Shown in pieces: positions 52,092-61,177 of a stretch of 64,000 nucleotides of DNA. Each line of letters opens with the position of its first letter. Position 1 is the first letter of the stretch. This stretch comes from Streptomyces roseicoloratus. Its GTDB lineage: Bacteria > Actinomycetota > Actinomycetes > Streptomycetales > Streptomycetaceae. The position numbers and the translations under genes are program-made. Below the pieces are notes generated by a model that saw only the letters and a list, made by a program, of their open reading frames with translations, did not search any database and was not told the origin of the DNA. The DNA is taken from the NCBI RefSeq assembly GCF_004117935.1, contig NZ_SDOY01000166.1, positions 62,001 to 126,000 on the forward strand, given 5' to 3'.

Positions 52092-53222
52092 GTGACCGGG
52101 CTGCACATATCCCCTCTGGCCTCCTTCACCGGCGACGCCAGCCCCTACGGAGGCGGCGACCCGTACGCCGACTACCGCACGGCCGACTTCCCCTTCACCC
52201 AGTACGCGGACCTCGCCGACCGCCGCCTGGGCGCGGGCGTGATCGCCGCCAACGACGAGTTCTTCGCCGAGCGCGAGAACCTGCTCAAGCCCGAGGCCGC
52301 CGAGTTCGACCCCGAGCACTTCGGCCACAAGGGCAAGATCATGGACGGCTGGGAGACCCGCCGCCGCCGCGGCGTCTCCGCCGAGCAGCCGCACCCCACC
52401 GAGGACGACCACGACTGGGCCCTCGTACGCCTCGGTGCGCCCGGCGTGATCCGCGGCATCGTCGTGGACACCGCCCACTTCCGCGGCAACTACCCGCAGG
52501 CCGTCTCGATCGAGGCCACCTCGGTCGCCGGCTCGCCCTCGCCCGAGGAGCTGCTCGCCGACGACGTGAAGTGGACGACCCTCGTCCCGCGCACCGCCAT
52601 CGGCGGCCACGCCGCCAACGGCTTCGCCGTCGACGTCGAGCAGCGCTTCACCCACCTCCGGGTCAACCAGCACCCGGACGGCGGCATCGCCCGCCTCCGC
52701 GTGTACGGCGAGGTCGCCCCGGACCCGGCGTGGCTGGCCGTGCTCGGCACCTTCGACCTCGCGGCCCTGGAGAACGGCGGCCAGGTCGAGGACGCCTCCG
52801 ACCGCTTCTACTCCCCGGCCACCAACACCATCCAGCCCGGCCGCTCGCGCAAGATGGACGACGGCTGGGAGACCCGCCGCCGCCGCGACAAGGGCAACGA
52901 CTGGATCCGCTACAGCCTCGCCGCCGAGTCCGAGATCCGCGCCGTCGAGATCGACACCGCGTACCTCAAGGGCAACAGCGCCGGCTGGGCCGCGCTGTCC
53001 GTGGCCGCCGAGGGCTCCGAGGACTGGACCGAGATCCTGCCCCGGACCCGCCTCCAGCCCGACACCAACCACCGCTTCGTGCTCGACACGCCGGCGGTCG
53101 GCTCCCGGGTGCGGATCGACATCTACCCGGACGGCGGCATCTCCCGCCTCCGTCTCTTCGGCTCCCTCACCGAGGCGGGCGCGGCCAAGCTGACCGCCCG
53201 CCACCAGGAGCTCGGCGGCTGA
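52092..53222 (+). CDS. alc: Allantoicase
   Basis: A 376-residue protein made of two homologous jelly-roll repeats, each with MDxGWETRRRR (about residues 85-95 and 255-265) and a paired QHPDGGIARLRVYGE / IYPDGGISRLRLFGS ending, the classic allantoicase double repeat. It hydrolyses allantoate to ureidoglycolate and urea. GTG 52092 has AAAGGA upstream, two bases after allB's stop. Neither ureidoglycolate lyase nor urease follows, so these steps are encoded elsewhere. Confidence 0.96.
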   Translation: MTGLHISPLASFTGDASPYGGGDPYADYRTADFPFTQYADLADRRLGAGVIAANDEFFAERENLLKPEAAEFDPEHFGHKGKIMDGWETRRRRGVSAEQPHPTEDDHDWALVRLGAPGVIRGIVVDTAHFRGNYPQAVSIEATSVAGSPSPEELLADDVKWTTLVPRTAIGGHAANGFAVDVEQRFTHLRVNQHPDGGIARLRVYGEVAPDPAWLAVLGTFDLAALENGGQVEDASDRFYSPATNTIQPGRSRKMDDGWETRRRRDKGNDWIRYSLAAESEIRAVEIDTAYLKGNSAGWAALSVAAEGSEDWTEILPRTRLQPDTNHRFVLDTPAVGSRVRIDIYPDGGISRLRLFGSLTEAGAAKLTARHQELGG

Positions 53223-53256
53223 CGCCGTCCGACACCGGTGCCGGGTGGGCCGACCG

Positions 53257-53324
53257 CCCCGGCACCGGGGCCCGGCGGGCCGACCGCCCGCCCCGGCACC
53301 GGGGCCCGGCGGGCCGACCGACCG
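53257..53324. repeat. Two 34-bp tandem repeats after allantoicase
   Basis: Units at 53257-53290 and 53291-53324 (CCCCGGCACCGGGGCCCGGC then GGGCCGACCG) differ at one base; partial copies flank them. They can fold on themselves. The 53223-53516 space contains no gene. Confidence 0.85.
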
Positions 53325-53444
53325 CCCCGGCCCCAGGCCGTCTCTTCCGGAGCCTGGCCGGTTCCGGCGAAACGGCCCAGGCGCGCGGCGGCCGGCACCG
53401 CCGCGCCACCCCGAACTGAGCGGGTACGACACCCCGCTCGGCCC

Positions 53445-53484
53445 GCGAGGGCGCACCGGAATGACAGCACCGGTGCGCCCTCGC
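53445..53484. terminator. Bidirectional terminator after alc and the SDR gene
   Basis: GCGAGGGCGCACCGG (53445-53459) pairs perfectly with 53470-53484, loop of ten bases. It lies between the convergent allantoicase and SDR stops. Confidence 0.8.
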
Positions 53485-53516
53485 GTCTCACGCGGCGCGG
53501 GCAGGGCGCGTGCCGC

Positions 53517-54257
53517 TCAAGCGGCGTGGCCGCCGTCCACCGAGAACTCGGCGCCCGTCACGTAGCGCGCGTCCGGCCCGGCCAGGAAGGCGACCATCGC
53601 CGCGACCTCCTCCGCCGTACCGAAGCGGCCGAGTGCCGTCATCCGGGCCTGGCCCTCCGCGTACGGGCCGTCGGCCGGGTTCATGTCGGTGTCCGTCGGA
53701 CCCGGGTGGACGATGTTGGCCGTGATGCCCCGGCCGCCGAGCTCCCGGGCGAGGGCCTTCGTCAGGCCGACCAGCGCGGCCTTGCTGGTCGTGTACAGCG
53801 TGCCGCCCGGGCCCGGCACCCGCTGGGTCATGCAGGTGCCGATGGTGACGATCCGGCCGCCCTCTTCCATGCGCGCGGCCGCCGCCTGCGAGGCGAGGAA
53901 GGCGGAGCGGACGTTCACCGCCAGCACCCGGTCCACGTCGGCCAGGGAGATCGACTCCAGCGGGCCGAGGAGACCGACGCTGACGTTGTTGACCAGGACG
54001 TCGAGCCGGCCGAGGGCGTCGGCCGCCCACTCCACCGCTCCCGCCGCGTCGCCCGCGTCCCCGGCGTCCGCCCGCAGCGGGAACGCCTTGCCGCCGGCCT
54101 CCTCGATCCGGGCGGCGACCTCCCGGGCCTGCTCCTCGCCGCGGACGTAGGTGAAGGCCACGTCCGCGCCCTCACGGGCCAGGCGGACGGCCGTCGCCGC
54201 GCCCATGCCCCGGCTGCCGCCGGTGACCAGAACCGCCTTGCCGTTCATCGTGGACAT
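53517..54257 (-). CDS. Short-chain dehydrogenase/reductase
   Basis: A 246-residue classical SDR: cofactor loop VLVTGGSRGMGAATA, NNVSVG, catalytic Ser region VTIGTCMTQRVPGPGG, YTTSKAALV (Tyr-x3-Lys), and PGPTDTDMNP. The Tyr-Lys pair is intact. An NADP preference is hinted by SRGMG with a basic residue. ATG 54257 follows GAGGAGTTCGGGA. Substrate is unknown; resembles 3-oxoacyl-ACP reductase-like SDRs. Confidence 0.93.
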   Translation of the reverse strand: MSTMNGKAVLVTGGSRGMGAATAVRLAREGADVAFTYVRGEEQAREVAARIEEAGGKAFPLRADAGDAGDAAGAVEWAADALGRLDVLVNNVSVGLLGPLESISLADVDRVLAVNVRSAFLASQAAAARMEEGGRIVTIGTCMTQRVPGPGGTLYTTSKAALVGLTKALARELGGRGITANIVHPGPTDTDMNPADGPYAEGQARMTALGRFGTAEEVAAMVAFLAGPDARYVTGAEFSVDGGHAA

Positions 54258-54529
54258 TCCCGAACTCCTCGTACGTCGGTGGTCATCGCGCTTCGCCGCG
54301 CATGTCGTGCGCTGCGAAGCGGGGCCACGTGTTGCCGCGTGTTGTTGCGTGCTCAATCAAACGTGGGCGGGAGTGCCGGCGCTGGCGGGAATCGGACGCC
54401 GAGACGGCCAAGGGACGGGCCCGGCGGCGACCCCGGCGCACCCACCGATCAGTTCCGCCGAGCGGCACGGTCGGAAGGAGTGGGACACCATGGTCCGGGG
54501 AGACCCGGCCGAACCGAAAGGCACCCGTC

Positions 54530-55144
54530 ATGGCCACCCTGAGCCTCACCCAGTTCCTCACCCTCGACGGCGTCTACCAGGCCCCCGGCGGCCCCGAGGA
54601 GGACACCACCGGCGGCTTCGACCTCGGCGGCTGGGTCCACCCGTACGTCGACGACGACTTCGGCCGGTTCGTCAACACGCTCTTCGAACGGCCCGACGCC
54701 TTCCTCCTGGGCCGCCGCACCTACGACATCTTCGCGAGCTACTGGCCGAAGCAGACCGACCCCGCCGACCCGATCGCGGGCAAGCTGAACGCCCTCCCCA
54801 AGTACGTCGTCTCCACCACGCTCGGCGAGGCCGACTGGCCCACCACGACCGTCCTGCGGGGCGACGCCGCCGACGCGGTCTCCGCGCTCAAGTCCCGCCT
54901 GGACGGCGAGATCCAGATGCACGGCAGCGGCGGCCTGGCGCGCACCCTCCTGGAGCACGACCTGATCGACACCCTGCACCTGCTCGTCTTCCCGGTCGTG
55001 CTCGGCAAGGGCCGCCGCCTCTTCACCGAGGGCGCCACGCCGAGCGCCTTCCGGCTCGCCGGCTCCCGCACCACGAGCAAGGGCGTCACCATCCAGACGT
55101 ACGAGCAGGCGGGACGGCCGACGTTCGGCACCATCGGCGAGTAG
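54530..55144 (+). CDS. RibD C-terminal / DHFR-like reductase
   Basis: A 204-residue protein of the RibD-C (dihydrofolate reductase-like) family. The opening MATLSLTQFLTLDGVYQAPG, then LGRRTYDIFASYWP, HGSGGLARTLLEHDLIDTLH and LVFPVVLGKGRRLF are hallmarks of the actinobacterial stand-alone group, thought to use NADPH or a deazaflavin. It is divergent from the SDR (272 bp between starts) and GAAAGG precedes the ATG. Substrate is unknown. Confidence 0.88.
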   Translation: MATLSLTQFLTLDGVYQAPGGPEEDTTGGFDLGGWVHPYVDDDFGRFVNTLFERPDAFLLGRRTYDIFASYWPKQTDPADPIAGKLNALPKYVVSTTLGEADWPTTTVLRGDAADAVSALKSRLDGEIQMHGSGGLARTLLEHDLIDTLHLLVFPVVLGKGRRLFTEGATPSAFRLAGSRTTSKGVTIQTYEQAGRPTFGTIGE

Positions 55145-55526
55145 CGGGCGTCCGGCGCCGACGGCCTCCGGCACCGACGGGCGCACGGCACCGAGGGGCG
55201 CACGGCGGCGACAGCGCACGGCGGCAGCGGCGCACGGCGGTTGTGCGGGCGGGAGGGGCGCGGGGAGCGGAGAAGCGGGCGCGGGGAGTGGAGGAGCGAG
55301 GCGCGGAGGAGCGGGCACGGGGCGCGGGGAGAGGGGGAGCCGGGTGCGGGGCGCGAGGCGCGGAGGAGCGAGGCGCGTGGGAGCCGACCGGGATGCGCGG
55401 GGGAGCCGGCCGGGATGCGCGCGGGAAAGATGTAGCCACCATCCTCCCCGGCCGATACGGTGATCCTTCCCGTGTGAGAGCCGCCGACGTCTCCACCCCG
55501 CCCCACGAGCCGGAGACCGCTCGACG
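55145..55526. other. 382-bp purine-biased, repeat-rich spacer before the EamA transporter
   Basis: No gene is apparent. It is a degenerate array of GCGAGGCGCGGAGGAGCG-like units (55290-55375), followed by a 22-bp direct repeat (GAGCCGACCGGGATGCGCGG at 55381; a variant at 55403), then an A+T-richer stretch at 55425-55475 that probably holds the promoter of the next gene. Confidence 0.5.
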
Positions 55527-56483
55527 ATGACGACCGCCGCCGTACCCGTACCCCTCGGCGCTCCCCGCCGCGCCTGGCTCACCGATCTGCCCGTCCTGCT
55601 CGTCGCGGTCGTCTGGGGAGCCAGCTACCTCGCCGCCAAGGGCATCACCACCGCCCACACGGTGCTCGCCGTCCTCGTCCTGCGGTTCGCCGTGGTGCTG
55701 CCGGTCCTCGTCACGGCCGGGTGGCGCAGGCTGCGGGCGCTGGACGCCGCACAGTGGCGCGGGGCGGCCGTCCTCGGCCTGATCCTCGCCGGGATCTTCC
55801 TCCTGGAGACGTACGGCGTCGTCCAGACCTCCGCCACCAACGCGGGTCTGATCATCAGCCTCACCATGATCTTCACACCGCTCGCCGAGGCCGCCGTCAC
55901 GCGGATCCGGCCGCCCCGGGCCTTCCTGGCCGCCGCCGGGCTCTCGGTGGCGGGCGTGGTGCTGCTGACGCAGGGCGGCGGGTTCACCGCGCCCTCCCTC
56001 GGCGACCTGTTGATGCTGCTCGCGGCCCTCGCCCGCACCGTCCACGTGCTCGCGATGGCGCGGATCAAGGCCGTCCGGAGCGCGGACTCCCTGTCGCTCA
56101 CCACCGTCCAACTCGGCTCCGCCGTCGCCGTCTTCGCCGTCCTGTCCGCCCTCCCGGGCAGCGGCGCCACGCCGTGGGCGGCGGCAGCGGACTTCGGGCC
56201 GGGCGAATGGGCGGGCCTGCTCTTCCTCTCCGTCTTCTGCACGCTCTTCGCCTTCTTCGTGCAGATGTGGGCCGTGCGCCGCACCTCGCCGTCCCGGGTC
56301 AGCCTGCTGCTCGGCACCGAGCCCCTGTGGGCCGCCGCCGCGGGCATCGCCCTGGCCGGCGACCGCCCGGGCCTCGTGGGCCTGGCGGGCGCGGCACTGG
56401 TCCTGGCGGGCACGGCGTGGGGCCGCGGGGCGGCCGGGGTCGTCTCCTCCGGATCCCGGCCGGATCCGAAGAGGGCGACCTAA
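55527..56483 (+). CDS. EamA/DMT family transporter
   Basis: A 318-residue protein with ten hydrophobic helices in two EamA repeats (VLLVAVVWGASYLAAKGITT and LLFLSVFCTLFAFFVQMWAV). The QTSATNAGLIISLTMIFTPL and SRVSLLLGTEPLWAAAAGIA stretches are typical of the RhaT/EamA group exporting small metabolites. The last four bases overlap the convergent small membrane gene. Substrate is not assignable. Confidence 0.9.
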   Translation: MTTAAVPVPLGAPRRAWLTDLPVLLVAVVWGASYLAAKGITTAHTVLAVLVLRFAVVLPVLVTAGWRRLRALDAAQWRGAAVLGLILAGIFLLETYGVVQTSATNAGLIISLTMIFTPLAEAAVTRIRPPRAFLAAAGLSVAGVVLLTQGGGFTAPSLGDLLMLLAALARTVHVLAMARIKAVRSADSLSLTTVQLGSAVAVFAVLSALPGSGATPWAAAADFGPGEWAGLLFLSVFCTLFAFFVQMWAVRRTSPSRVSLLLGTEPLWAAAAGIALAGDRPGLVGLAGAALVLAGTAWGRGAAGVVSSGSRPDPKRAT

Positions 56484-56698
56484 CTCTTCACCCGGTCCGA
56501 CATCACCATCAGCGCGAGGCCCAGCGCCGCGATCACGATGTTCGCGAACAGGGCGCGGTGCTCCAGGAACCAGACGTTCTCCGTCAGGAAGCGGGTCACG
56601 CCCATGAAGCGGAACCAGCCCCCGGTCAGTTCGCGGATGACGCCGAAGACGCCGAAGACCGTCAGCAGGAAGCCCGTCACCTCGAGAAGTTTCTTCAT
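56480..56698 (-). CDS. Small two-helix membrane protein
   Basis: A 72-residue protein, MKKLLEVTGFLLTVFGVFGV then IRELTGGWFRFMGVTRFLTE and LFANIVIAALGLALMVMSDR. ATG 56698 is preferred over longer frames, which are Arg/Pro rich. Two membrane helices with an amphipathic middle. Function unknown. Divergent from the histidine kinase (155 bp), convergent with the EamA gene. Confidence 0.7.
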   Translation of the reverse strand: MKKLLEVTGFLLTVFGVFGVIRELTGGWFRFMGVTRFLTENVWFLEHRALFANIVIAALGLALMVMSDRVKS

Positions 56699-56853
56699 GC
56701 CCCGAGCCTGATCCCCGGGCGGGTGTCGCCGCGTCGGGCGGAGGTATCGCGTCGATGCGGAGCCGTACGACCGAAGTCGCGGGCCGTGCGACTTTGGTAT
56801 CGACCGGCCGTTCCCGGGCCGCGACACGGCTCCCACCTGCGTACATTTCCCGT

Positions 56854-58068
56854 ATGACACGCACCTGGCTGCTCCCTTCCCACCTGGTCGAGGCCGCCCG
56901 GACGGGCGCGCTCGACGGGGCGGAGGGGCCGCGGCCGCGGCGGACCGCGCGGGACTGGGTGGTGGACACCTGTCTGTTCCTGCTCGCCGCGTTCGTCGGG
57001 CTGCTCGCCGCCGAGACCAGCGCCCGGTACAACAGCGAGGCCGTCACCCTCGCCGACCAGATCGTCGGCGCTCTCGCCTGCGTCGCGCTCTGGCTGCGCC
57101 GCCGGTGGCCCGTCGGCCTCGCCGTGACCCTGTCCGTCGTCAGCGTCGTCGCGCCCACCGCGGCCGGCGCTCTCCTCGCGAGCCTGTTCAGCGTCGCCGT
57201 GCGCCGCCCGTTCCGGCAGGTCGCCGGGATCGGGCTGCTCGCCATCGCCGCCTCGACCGTCCAGGTCTTCGTCCGCCCCGACCCCGAGACGGGCGTCCCC
57301 CTCGGCATCGCGCTCGGCGTCGTCGTCGTTCTCCTCGTCACGGCCTGGGGCATGCTCGTACGCTCCCGCCGCCGGCTGGTCGAGGCGCTGCGCGACCGGG
57401 CCCTGCGCGCCGAGGCCGAGGCGGAGCTGCGCGTCGAGCAGGCGCAGCGGGCGGCCCGCGAGGCCATCGCCCGCGAGATGCACGACGTCCTCGCCCACCG
57501 GCTGACCCTGCTCAGCGTGCACGCCGGCGCCCTGGAGTTCCGGCCCGACGCCCCGCCCGAGCAGATCGCCCGGGCCGCCGGAGTCATCCGGGACAGCGCC
57601 CACGAGGCCCTCCAGGACCTGCGGGAGATCATCGGTGTGCTGCGCTCCCCGGGCGAGGGCGCCGAGGACCGCCCGCAGCCCACCCTCGCCACCCTCGACA
57701 CCCTCGTCGCCGAGGTCCGTGGGGCCGGCATGAAGGTCGTCCTCGACTCCGCCGTCACCGACCCGGACACGGTGCCCGTCGCCACCGGCCGCACCGTCTA
57801 CCGGATCGCCCAGGAGGCCCTCACCAACGCCCGCAAGCACGCCCCCGGCGCCGAGGTCACCGTCACCGTGCGCGGCCGCCCCGGCGACGGCCTCACCGTC
57901 GACGTCCGCAACGCCGCGCCCTCCGGCCCCGTCACGGACGTCCCCGGCTCCGGGCAGGGACTCATCGGTCTCACCGAGCGCGCCACCCTCGCCGGCGGCC
58001 GTCTCGACCACGGACCGGCCCCCGACGGCGGGTTCGCCGTCCACGCATGGCTACCGTGGCCCGCATGA
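56854..58068 (+). CDS. Histidine kinase (HPK7, DesK-like)
   Basis: A 404-residue sensor with four to five hydrophobic helices (residues about 35-170), a coiled linker (DRALRAEAEAELRVEQAQRA), HisKA_3 with phospho-His in AREAIAREMHDVLAHRLTLL, and an ATPase domain (YRIAQEALTNARKHAPGAEV; GSGQGLIGLTERATLAGGRL). Stimulus unknown. It overlaps the response regulator by ATGA; a P450 gene follows. Confidence 0.93.
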   Translation: MTRTWLLPSHLVEAARTGALDGAEGPRPRRTARDWVVDTCLFLLAAFVGLLAAETSARYNSEAVTLADQIVGALACVALWLRRRWPVGLAVTLSVVSVVAPTAAGALLASLFSVAVRRPFRQVAGIGLLAIAASTVQVFVRPDPETGVPLGIALGVVVVLLVTAWGMLVRSRRRLVEALRDRALRAEAEAELRVEQAQRAAREAIAREMHDVLAHRLTLLSVHAGALEFRPDAPPEQIARAAGVIRDSAHEALQDLREIIGVLRSPGEGAEDRPQPTLATLDTLVAEVRGAGMKVVLDSAVTDPDTVPVATGRTVYRIAQEALTNARKHAPGAEVTVTVRGRPGDGLTVDVRNAAPSGPVTDVPGSGQGLIGLTERATLAGGRLDHGPAPDGGFAVHAWLPWPA

Positions 58069-58757
58069 CCATCCGGCTGCTGATCATCGACGACGACCCC
58101 CTGGTCCGCGCGGGCCTCGCCTTCATGTTCGGCGGAGCGGAGGACATCACGATCGTCGGCGAAGGCGCCGACGGCGCCGAGGTCCCCGCCCTCGTCGACC
58201 GGCTCGCCCCCGACGTCGTCCTCATGGACATCCGCATGCCCGCGGTCGACGGCCTCGCCGCCACCGAGGAACTGCGCTCCCGGCCCGGCGCCCCCGAGGT
58301 CGTCGTCCTCACCACCTTCCACGCCGACGAGCAGGTGCTGCGCGCGCTGCGCGCCGGGGCCGCCGGCTTCGTCCTCAAGGACACCCCGCCGGCCGAGATC
58401 GTCGCCGCCGTCCGCCGGGTCGCCGCCGGTGATCCCGTGCTCTCGCCCGCCGTGACCCGCCGGCTCATGAGCCACGTCGCCGGGCACGGCGGGACGCCGC
58501 CCCGGCCGTCGCGCCGCGCCCTCGCCCTCGAACGCCTCGCCCCGCTCGCCGTGCGCGAGCGCGAGGTCGCCGTCGCCGTCGGCCAGGGCCGCTCCAACGC
58601 CGAGATCGCCGCCGCCCTCTGCATGAGCGTCCCCACCGTCAAGACCCACGTCTCGCGCATCCTGGCCAAACTCGGCCTCAACAACCGTGTCCAGATCGCC
58701 CTGCTCGTCCACGACGCCGGACTCCCGGACCTCCCGGACGGGCAGAACGGGTCCTAG
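58065..58757 (+). CDS. NarL-family response regulator
   Basis: A 230-residue regulator: MTIRLLIIDDDPLVRAGLAF, phosphoacceptor Asp in DVVLMDIRMPAVDG, VVLTTFHADEQVLRALRAGA, and the C-terminal HTH LAVREREVAVAVGQGRSNAE, IAAALCMSVPTVKTHVSRIL. ATG 58065 overlaps the kinase stop by four bases and is preferred over ATG 58047. Its stop codon (58755-58757) is part of the -10 box of the P450 gene. Confidence 0.92.
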   Translation: MTIRLLIIDDDPLVRAGLAFMFGGAEDITIVGEGADGAEVPALVDRLAPDVVLMDIRMPAVDGLAATEELRSRPGAPEVVVLTTFHADEQVLRALRAGAAGFVLKDTPPAEIVAAVRRVAAGDPVLSPAVTRRLMSHVAGHGGTPPRPSRRALALERLAPLAVREREVAVAVGQGRSNAEIAAALCMSVPTVKTHVSRILAKLGLNNRVQIALLVHDAGLPDLPDGQNGS

Positions 58758-58760
58758 GGT
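58755..58760 (+). promoter_or_regulatory. -10 element of the leaderless P450 promoter
   Basis: TAGGGT ends six bases before ATG 58767, as at 10421 and 26806. GGGTGG in the same stretch could also serve as a weak ribosome site, so both translation modes are possible. Confidence 0.5.
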
Positions 58761-58766
58761 GGACTG

Positions 58767-59945
58767 ATGTCCGTCATCGATCTGGGGGAATACGGCGCGG
58801 ACTTCACCGCGAACCCGTACCCGTACTACGCGAAGCTCCGAGGGGCCGGTCCGGTCCACGAGGTCCTCACACCGGACGGCATGCCGGCCTGGCTGATCGT
58901 CGGCTACGACGAGGCCCGCGCCGCCCTCGCCGACCAGCGGTTCTCCAAGTCCTTCTCCTCCATGGGCATCGCCCTTCCCGAGGAGGAGATCGTCGGGCCG
59001 AACCTGCTCATCATCGATCCGCCCGACCACACCCGGCTGCGCAAGCTCGTCGCCGGCGAGTTCACCGGCCGCCGCGTCGAGGCGCTGCGCCCGCGGATCC
59101 AGGAGCTCACCGACGAACTCCTGGACGCCATGGCACCGAACGGCCGCGCCGACCTCGTCGACTCCTTCGCCTTCCCGCTGCCGATCACCGTCATCTGCGA
59201 ACTGCTCGGCGTCCCGGCCGCCGACCGGGACGCCTTCCGGGCCTGGTCCAACGAACTCGTCGCCCCCACCGGGGCGATGACCGAGCAGGAAGCCGTCGAG
59301 GGGGTCGGCGGCTACCTCGGCGAACTCATCGAGGACAAGCGTGCCGCCGGCCCCGCCGACGACCTGCTGTCCGCCCTCATCCGCACCCGCGCCGAGGACG
59401 GCGACCGGCTCTCGCTGCCCGAACTCCGCGCCCTGGGCTACCTGCTGCTCATCGCGGGCCACGAGACCACCGTCAACCTCATCGCCAACACCGTCCGCGC
59501 CCTGCTCACCCACCCCGATCAACTCGCCGCTCTGCGCGCCGACTTCTACCTGATCGACGGCACGGTCGAGGAAGGCCTGCGCTACGACGGCCCGGTGGAG
59601 ACGGCGACGCTCAGGTTCGCGGCCGAGCCGGTCCCGATCGGCGACGCCGTCATCCCCGCCGGAGCCGTCGTCGTGGTCGCCCTCGCCTCCGGTGCACGCG
59701 ACCCGCGCCGCTTCCCGCAACCCGACGCCTTCGACATCCGCCGCGACCCGCGCGGCCACCTCGCCTTCGGCCACGGCATCCACTACTGCCTGGGTGCCCC
59801 GCTCGCCCGCCTGGAAGGCAAGATCGCCATCCGGTCACTCCTGGAGCGCTTCCCACGGCTGGAACTCGACCCCCGGTCCGGCCCGTACGAGTGGCTCCCG
59901 GGCATGCTCGTCCGCGGCACCAGGAGGCTCCCCGTCGTCTGGTGA
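58767..59945 (+). CDS. Cytochrome P450
   Basis: A 392-residue soluble bacterial P450. Oxygen-activation helix LLLIAGHETTVNL (Glu-Thr pair about 232-234), ExxR in VEEGLRYDGPVE, and the haem loop FGHGIHYCLGAPLARLEG with Cys341 as axial ligand. PDHTRLRKLV and the length fit CYP107/CYP105-type monooxygenases for small lipophilic compounds. No ferredoxin or reductase gene is adjacent. It lies nine bases after a two-component operon, so it may be under its control by read-through or by its own leaderless promoter. Confidence 0.94.
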   Translation: MSVIDLGEYGADFTANPYPYYAKLRGAGPVHEVLTPDGMPAWLIVGYDEARAALADQRFSKSFSSMGIALPEEEIVGPNLLIIDPPDHTRLRKLVAGEFTGRRVEALRPRIQELTDELLDAMAPNGRADLVDSFAFPLPITVICELLGVPAADRDAFRAWSNELVAPTGAMTEQEAVEGVGGYLGELIEDKRAAGPADDLLSALIRTRAEDGDRLSLPELRALGYLLLIAGHETTVNLIANTVRALLTHPDQLAALRADFYLIDGTVEEGLRYDGPVETATLRFAAEPVPIGDAVIPAGAVVVVALASGARDPRRFPQPDAFDIRRDPRGHLAFGHGIHYCLGAPLARLEGKIAIRSLLERFPRLELDPRSGPYEWLPGMLVRGTRRLPVVW

Positions 59946-59964
59946 GGCCCCTCGGGGCCCTCCG

Positions 59965-60007
59965 CCCCGCGGCCTCGACGGCGTGGTTCGGCCGTCAGGC
60001 CGCGGGG
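59965..60007. terminator. Bidirectional terminator, P450/oxidoreductase
   Basis: CCCCGCGGCCT (59965-59975) pairs with AGGCCGCGGGG (59997-60007), with an inner GACGGC/GCCGTC stem. It overlaps the last codons of the convergent oxidoreductase. Confidence 0.7.
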
Positions 60008-61002
60008 ATCTCCGCGAGGCGCACCGGCCGCCGCTCCCGGCGCGACAGCACGCACGCCTCCGCGACCCGCAGCGCCTCCAGCGCCTCGGCCCCGTCGCAG
60101 GGGTTCTCCCGCTCGCCGCGCACCAGCCGTACGAAGGCGTCCAGCTCCGCCTCGTACGCCGGGGCGAACCGCTCCAGGAAACCGGGCCACGGCTTGGCGG
60201 GCGGCGGCGGGCCCATCGGTTCGACCGACTCCAGCGGAGTGCGCTCGTCCAGACCGACCGCCAGCTGCGCCAGCTCCCCGGCCAGCTCCATCCGCACGTC
60301 GTAACCGGAGCCGTTGCAGCGGGTCGCGGTCGCCGTCACCAGCGTGCCGTCGTCCAGCGTGAGCAGGGCGGCGGCCGTGTCCAGGTCGCCCGCCTCCCGG
60401 AACATCGCCGGGCCGGCGTCCGAGCCCGTCGCGTACACCTCCACGACCTCGCGCCCGGTCACCCACCGCACGATGTCGAAGTCGTGCACCATGCAGTCCC
60501 GGTAGAGCCCGCCCGACAGCGGCAGGTACGCCGCCGGCGGCGGCGCCGGATCCGAGCTCGCCGCCCGTACGGTGTGCAGCCGGCCGAGCCGCCCGGCCGC
60601 CACGGCCTCCCGCGCCGCCCGGTACCCGGCGTCGAACCGTCGCATGAATCCCAGCTGCAGCTCGGTGCCGGCCGCCGCGACGGCCCGCAGCGCGCCGAGC
60701 GTCCCCGGGACGTCGAGGGCGATCGGCTTCTCGCAGAACGCCGGAAGCCCGGCCGCCGCGGCCCGCCCGATCAGCTCCGCGTGCGCGGCCGTCGCCGAGG
60801 CGATCACCACCGCGTCCAGCGCGTGGTGCGCGAACAGCGCCTCGACCGAAGGCGCCGCCTCCGCCCCGAGGGCTCCCGCCACCCGTGCGGCCCGCGGCGC
60901 GTCGGCGTCCGCCAGGACCAGCGCCCCGACCTCCGGGTGCCGTGCGAGCACCCCGGCGTGAAACGCCCCGATCCGTCCCGTCCCGACCAGTCCGATCCGC
61001 AT
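59995..61002 (-). CDS. Gfo/Idh/MocA oxidoreductase, inositol-2-dehydrogenase-like
   Basis: A 335-residue NAD(P)-dependent sugar dehydrogenase. The Rossmann start is RIGLVGTGRIGAFHAGVLAR, CEKPIALD is the invariant EKP, and the substrate domain has FMRRFDAGYRAAREAVAAGR, SGGLYRDCMVHDFDIVRWVT (D-x3-HD-x2). These match IolG-type enzymes that oxidise myo-inositol or related cyclitols, but other sugars are possible. It is divergent from a CUT2 sugar transporter, which supports a catabolic role for the same substrate. GGGGG precedes ATG 61002. Confidence 0.88.
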   Translation of the reverse strand: MRIGLVGTGRIGAFHAGVLARHPEVGALVLADADAPRAARVAGALGAEAAPSVEALFAHHALDAVVIASATAAHAELIGRAAAAGLPAFCEKPIALDVPGTLGALRAVAAAGTELQLGFMRRFDAGYRAAREAVAAGRLGRLHTVRAASSDPAPPPAAYLPLSGGLYRDCMVHDFDIVRWVTGREVVEVYATGSDAGPAMFREAGDLDTAAALLTLDDGTLVTATATRCNGSGYDVRMELAGELAQLAVGLDERTPLESVEPMGPPPPAKPWPGFLERFAPAYEAELDAFVRLVRGERENPCDGAEALEALRVAEACVLSRRERRPVRLAEIPAA

Positions 61003-61177
61003 GGCCCCCAAGGTCGTTCGGAACGGACCGGGTGTCAAGGACACGCCCGGCGCGTTCCGGCCGCCCGTTCGCGGGTAGGACGGACGGGGCCGGTCCCGGG
61101 CCCCGCCGAAGATCGGCACGACCCTCATGACCGATACTGCAATGCACGCAGAAGGACACAAAGGAGGGCACGGCCTC

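Noticed and set aside
55160..55440. Antisense or sense coding possibilities in the repeat-rich spacer
   Set aside because: Open frames here are Arg/Glu/Gly or Ala/Pro/Ser runs following the repeat units, with no start signals or recognisable domain.
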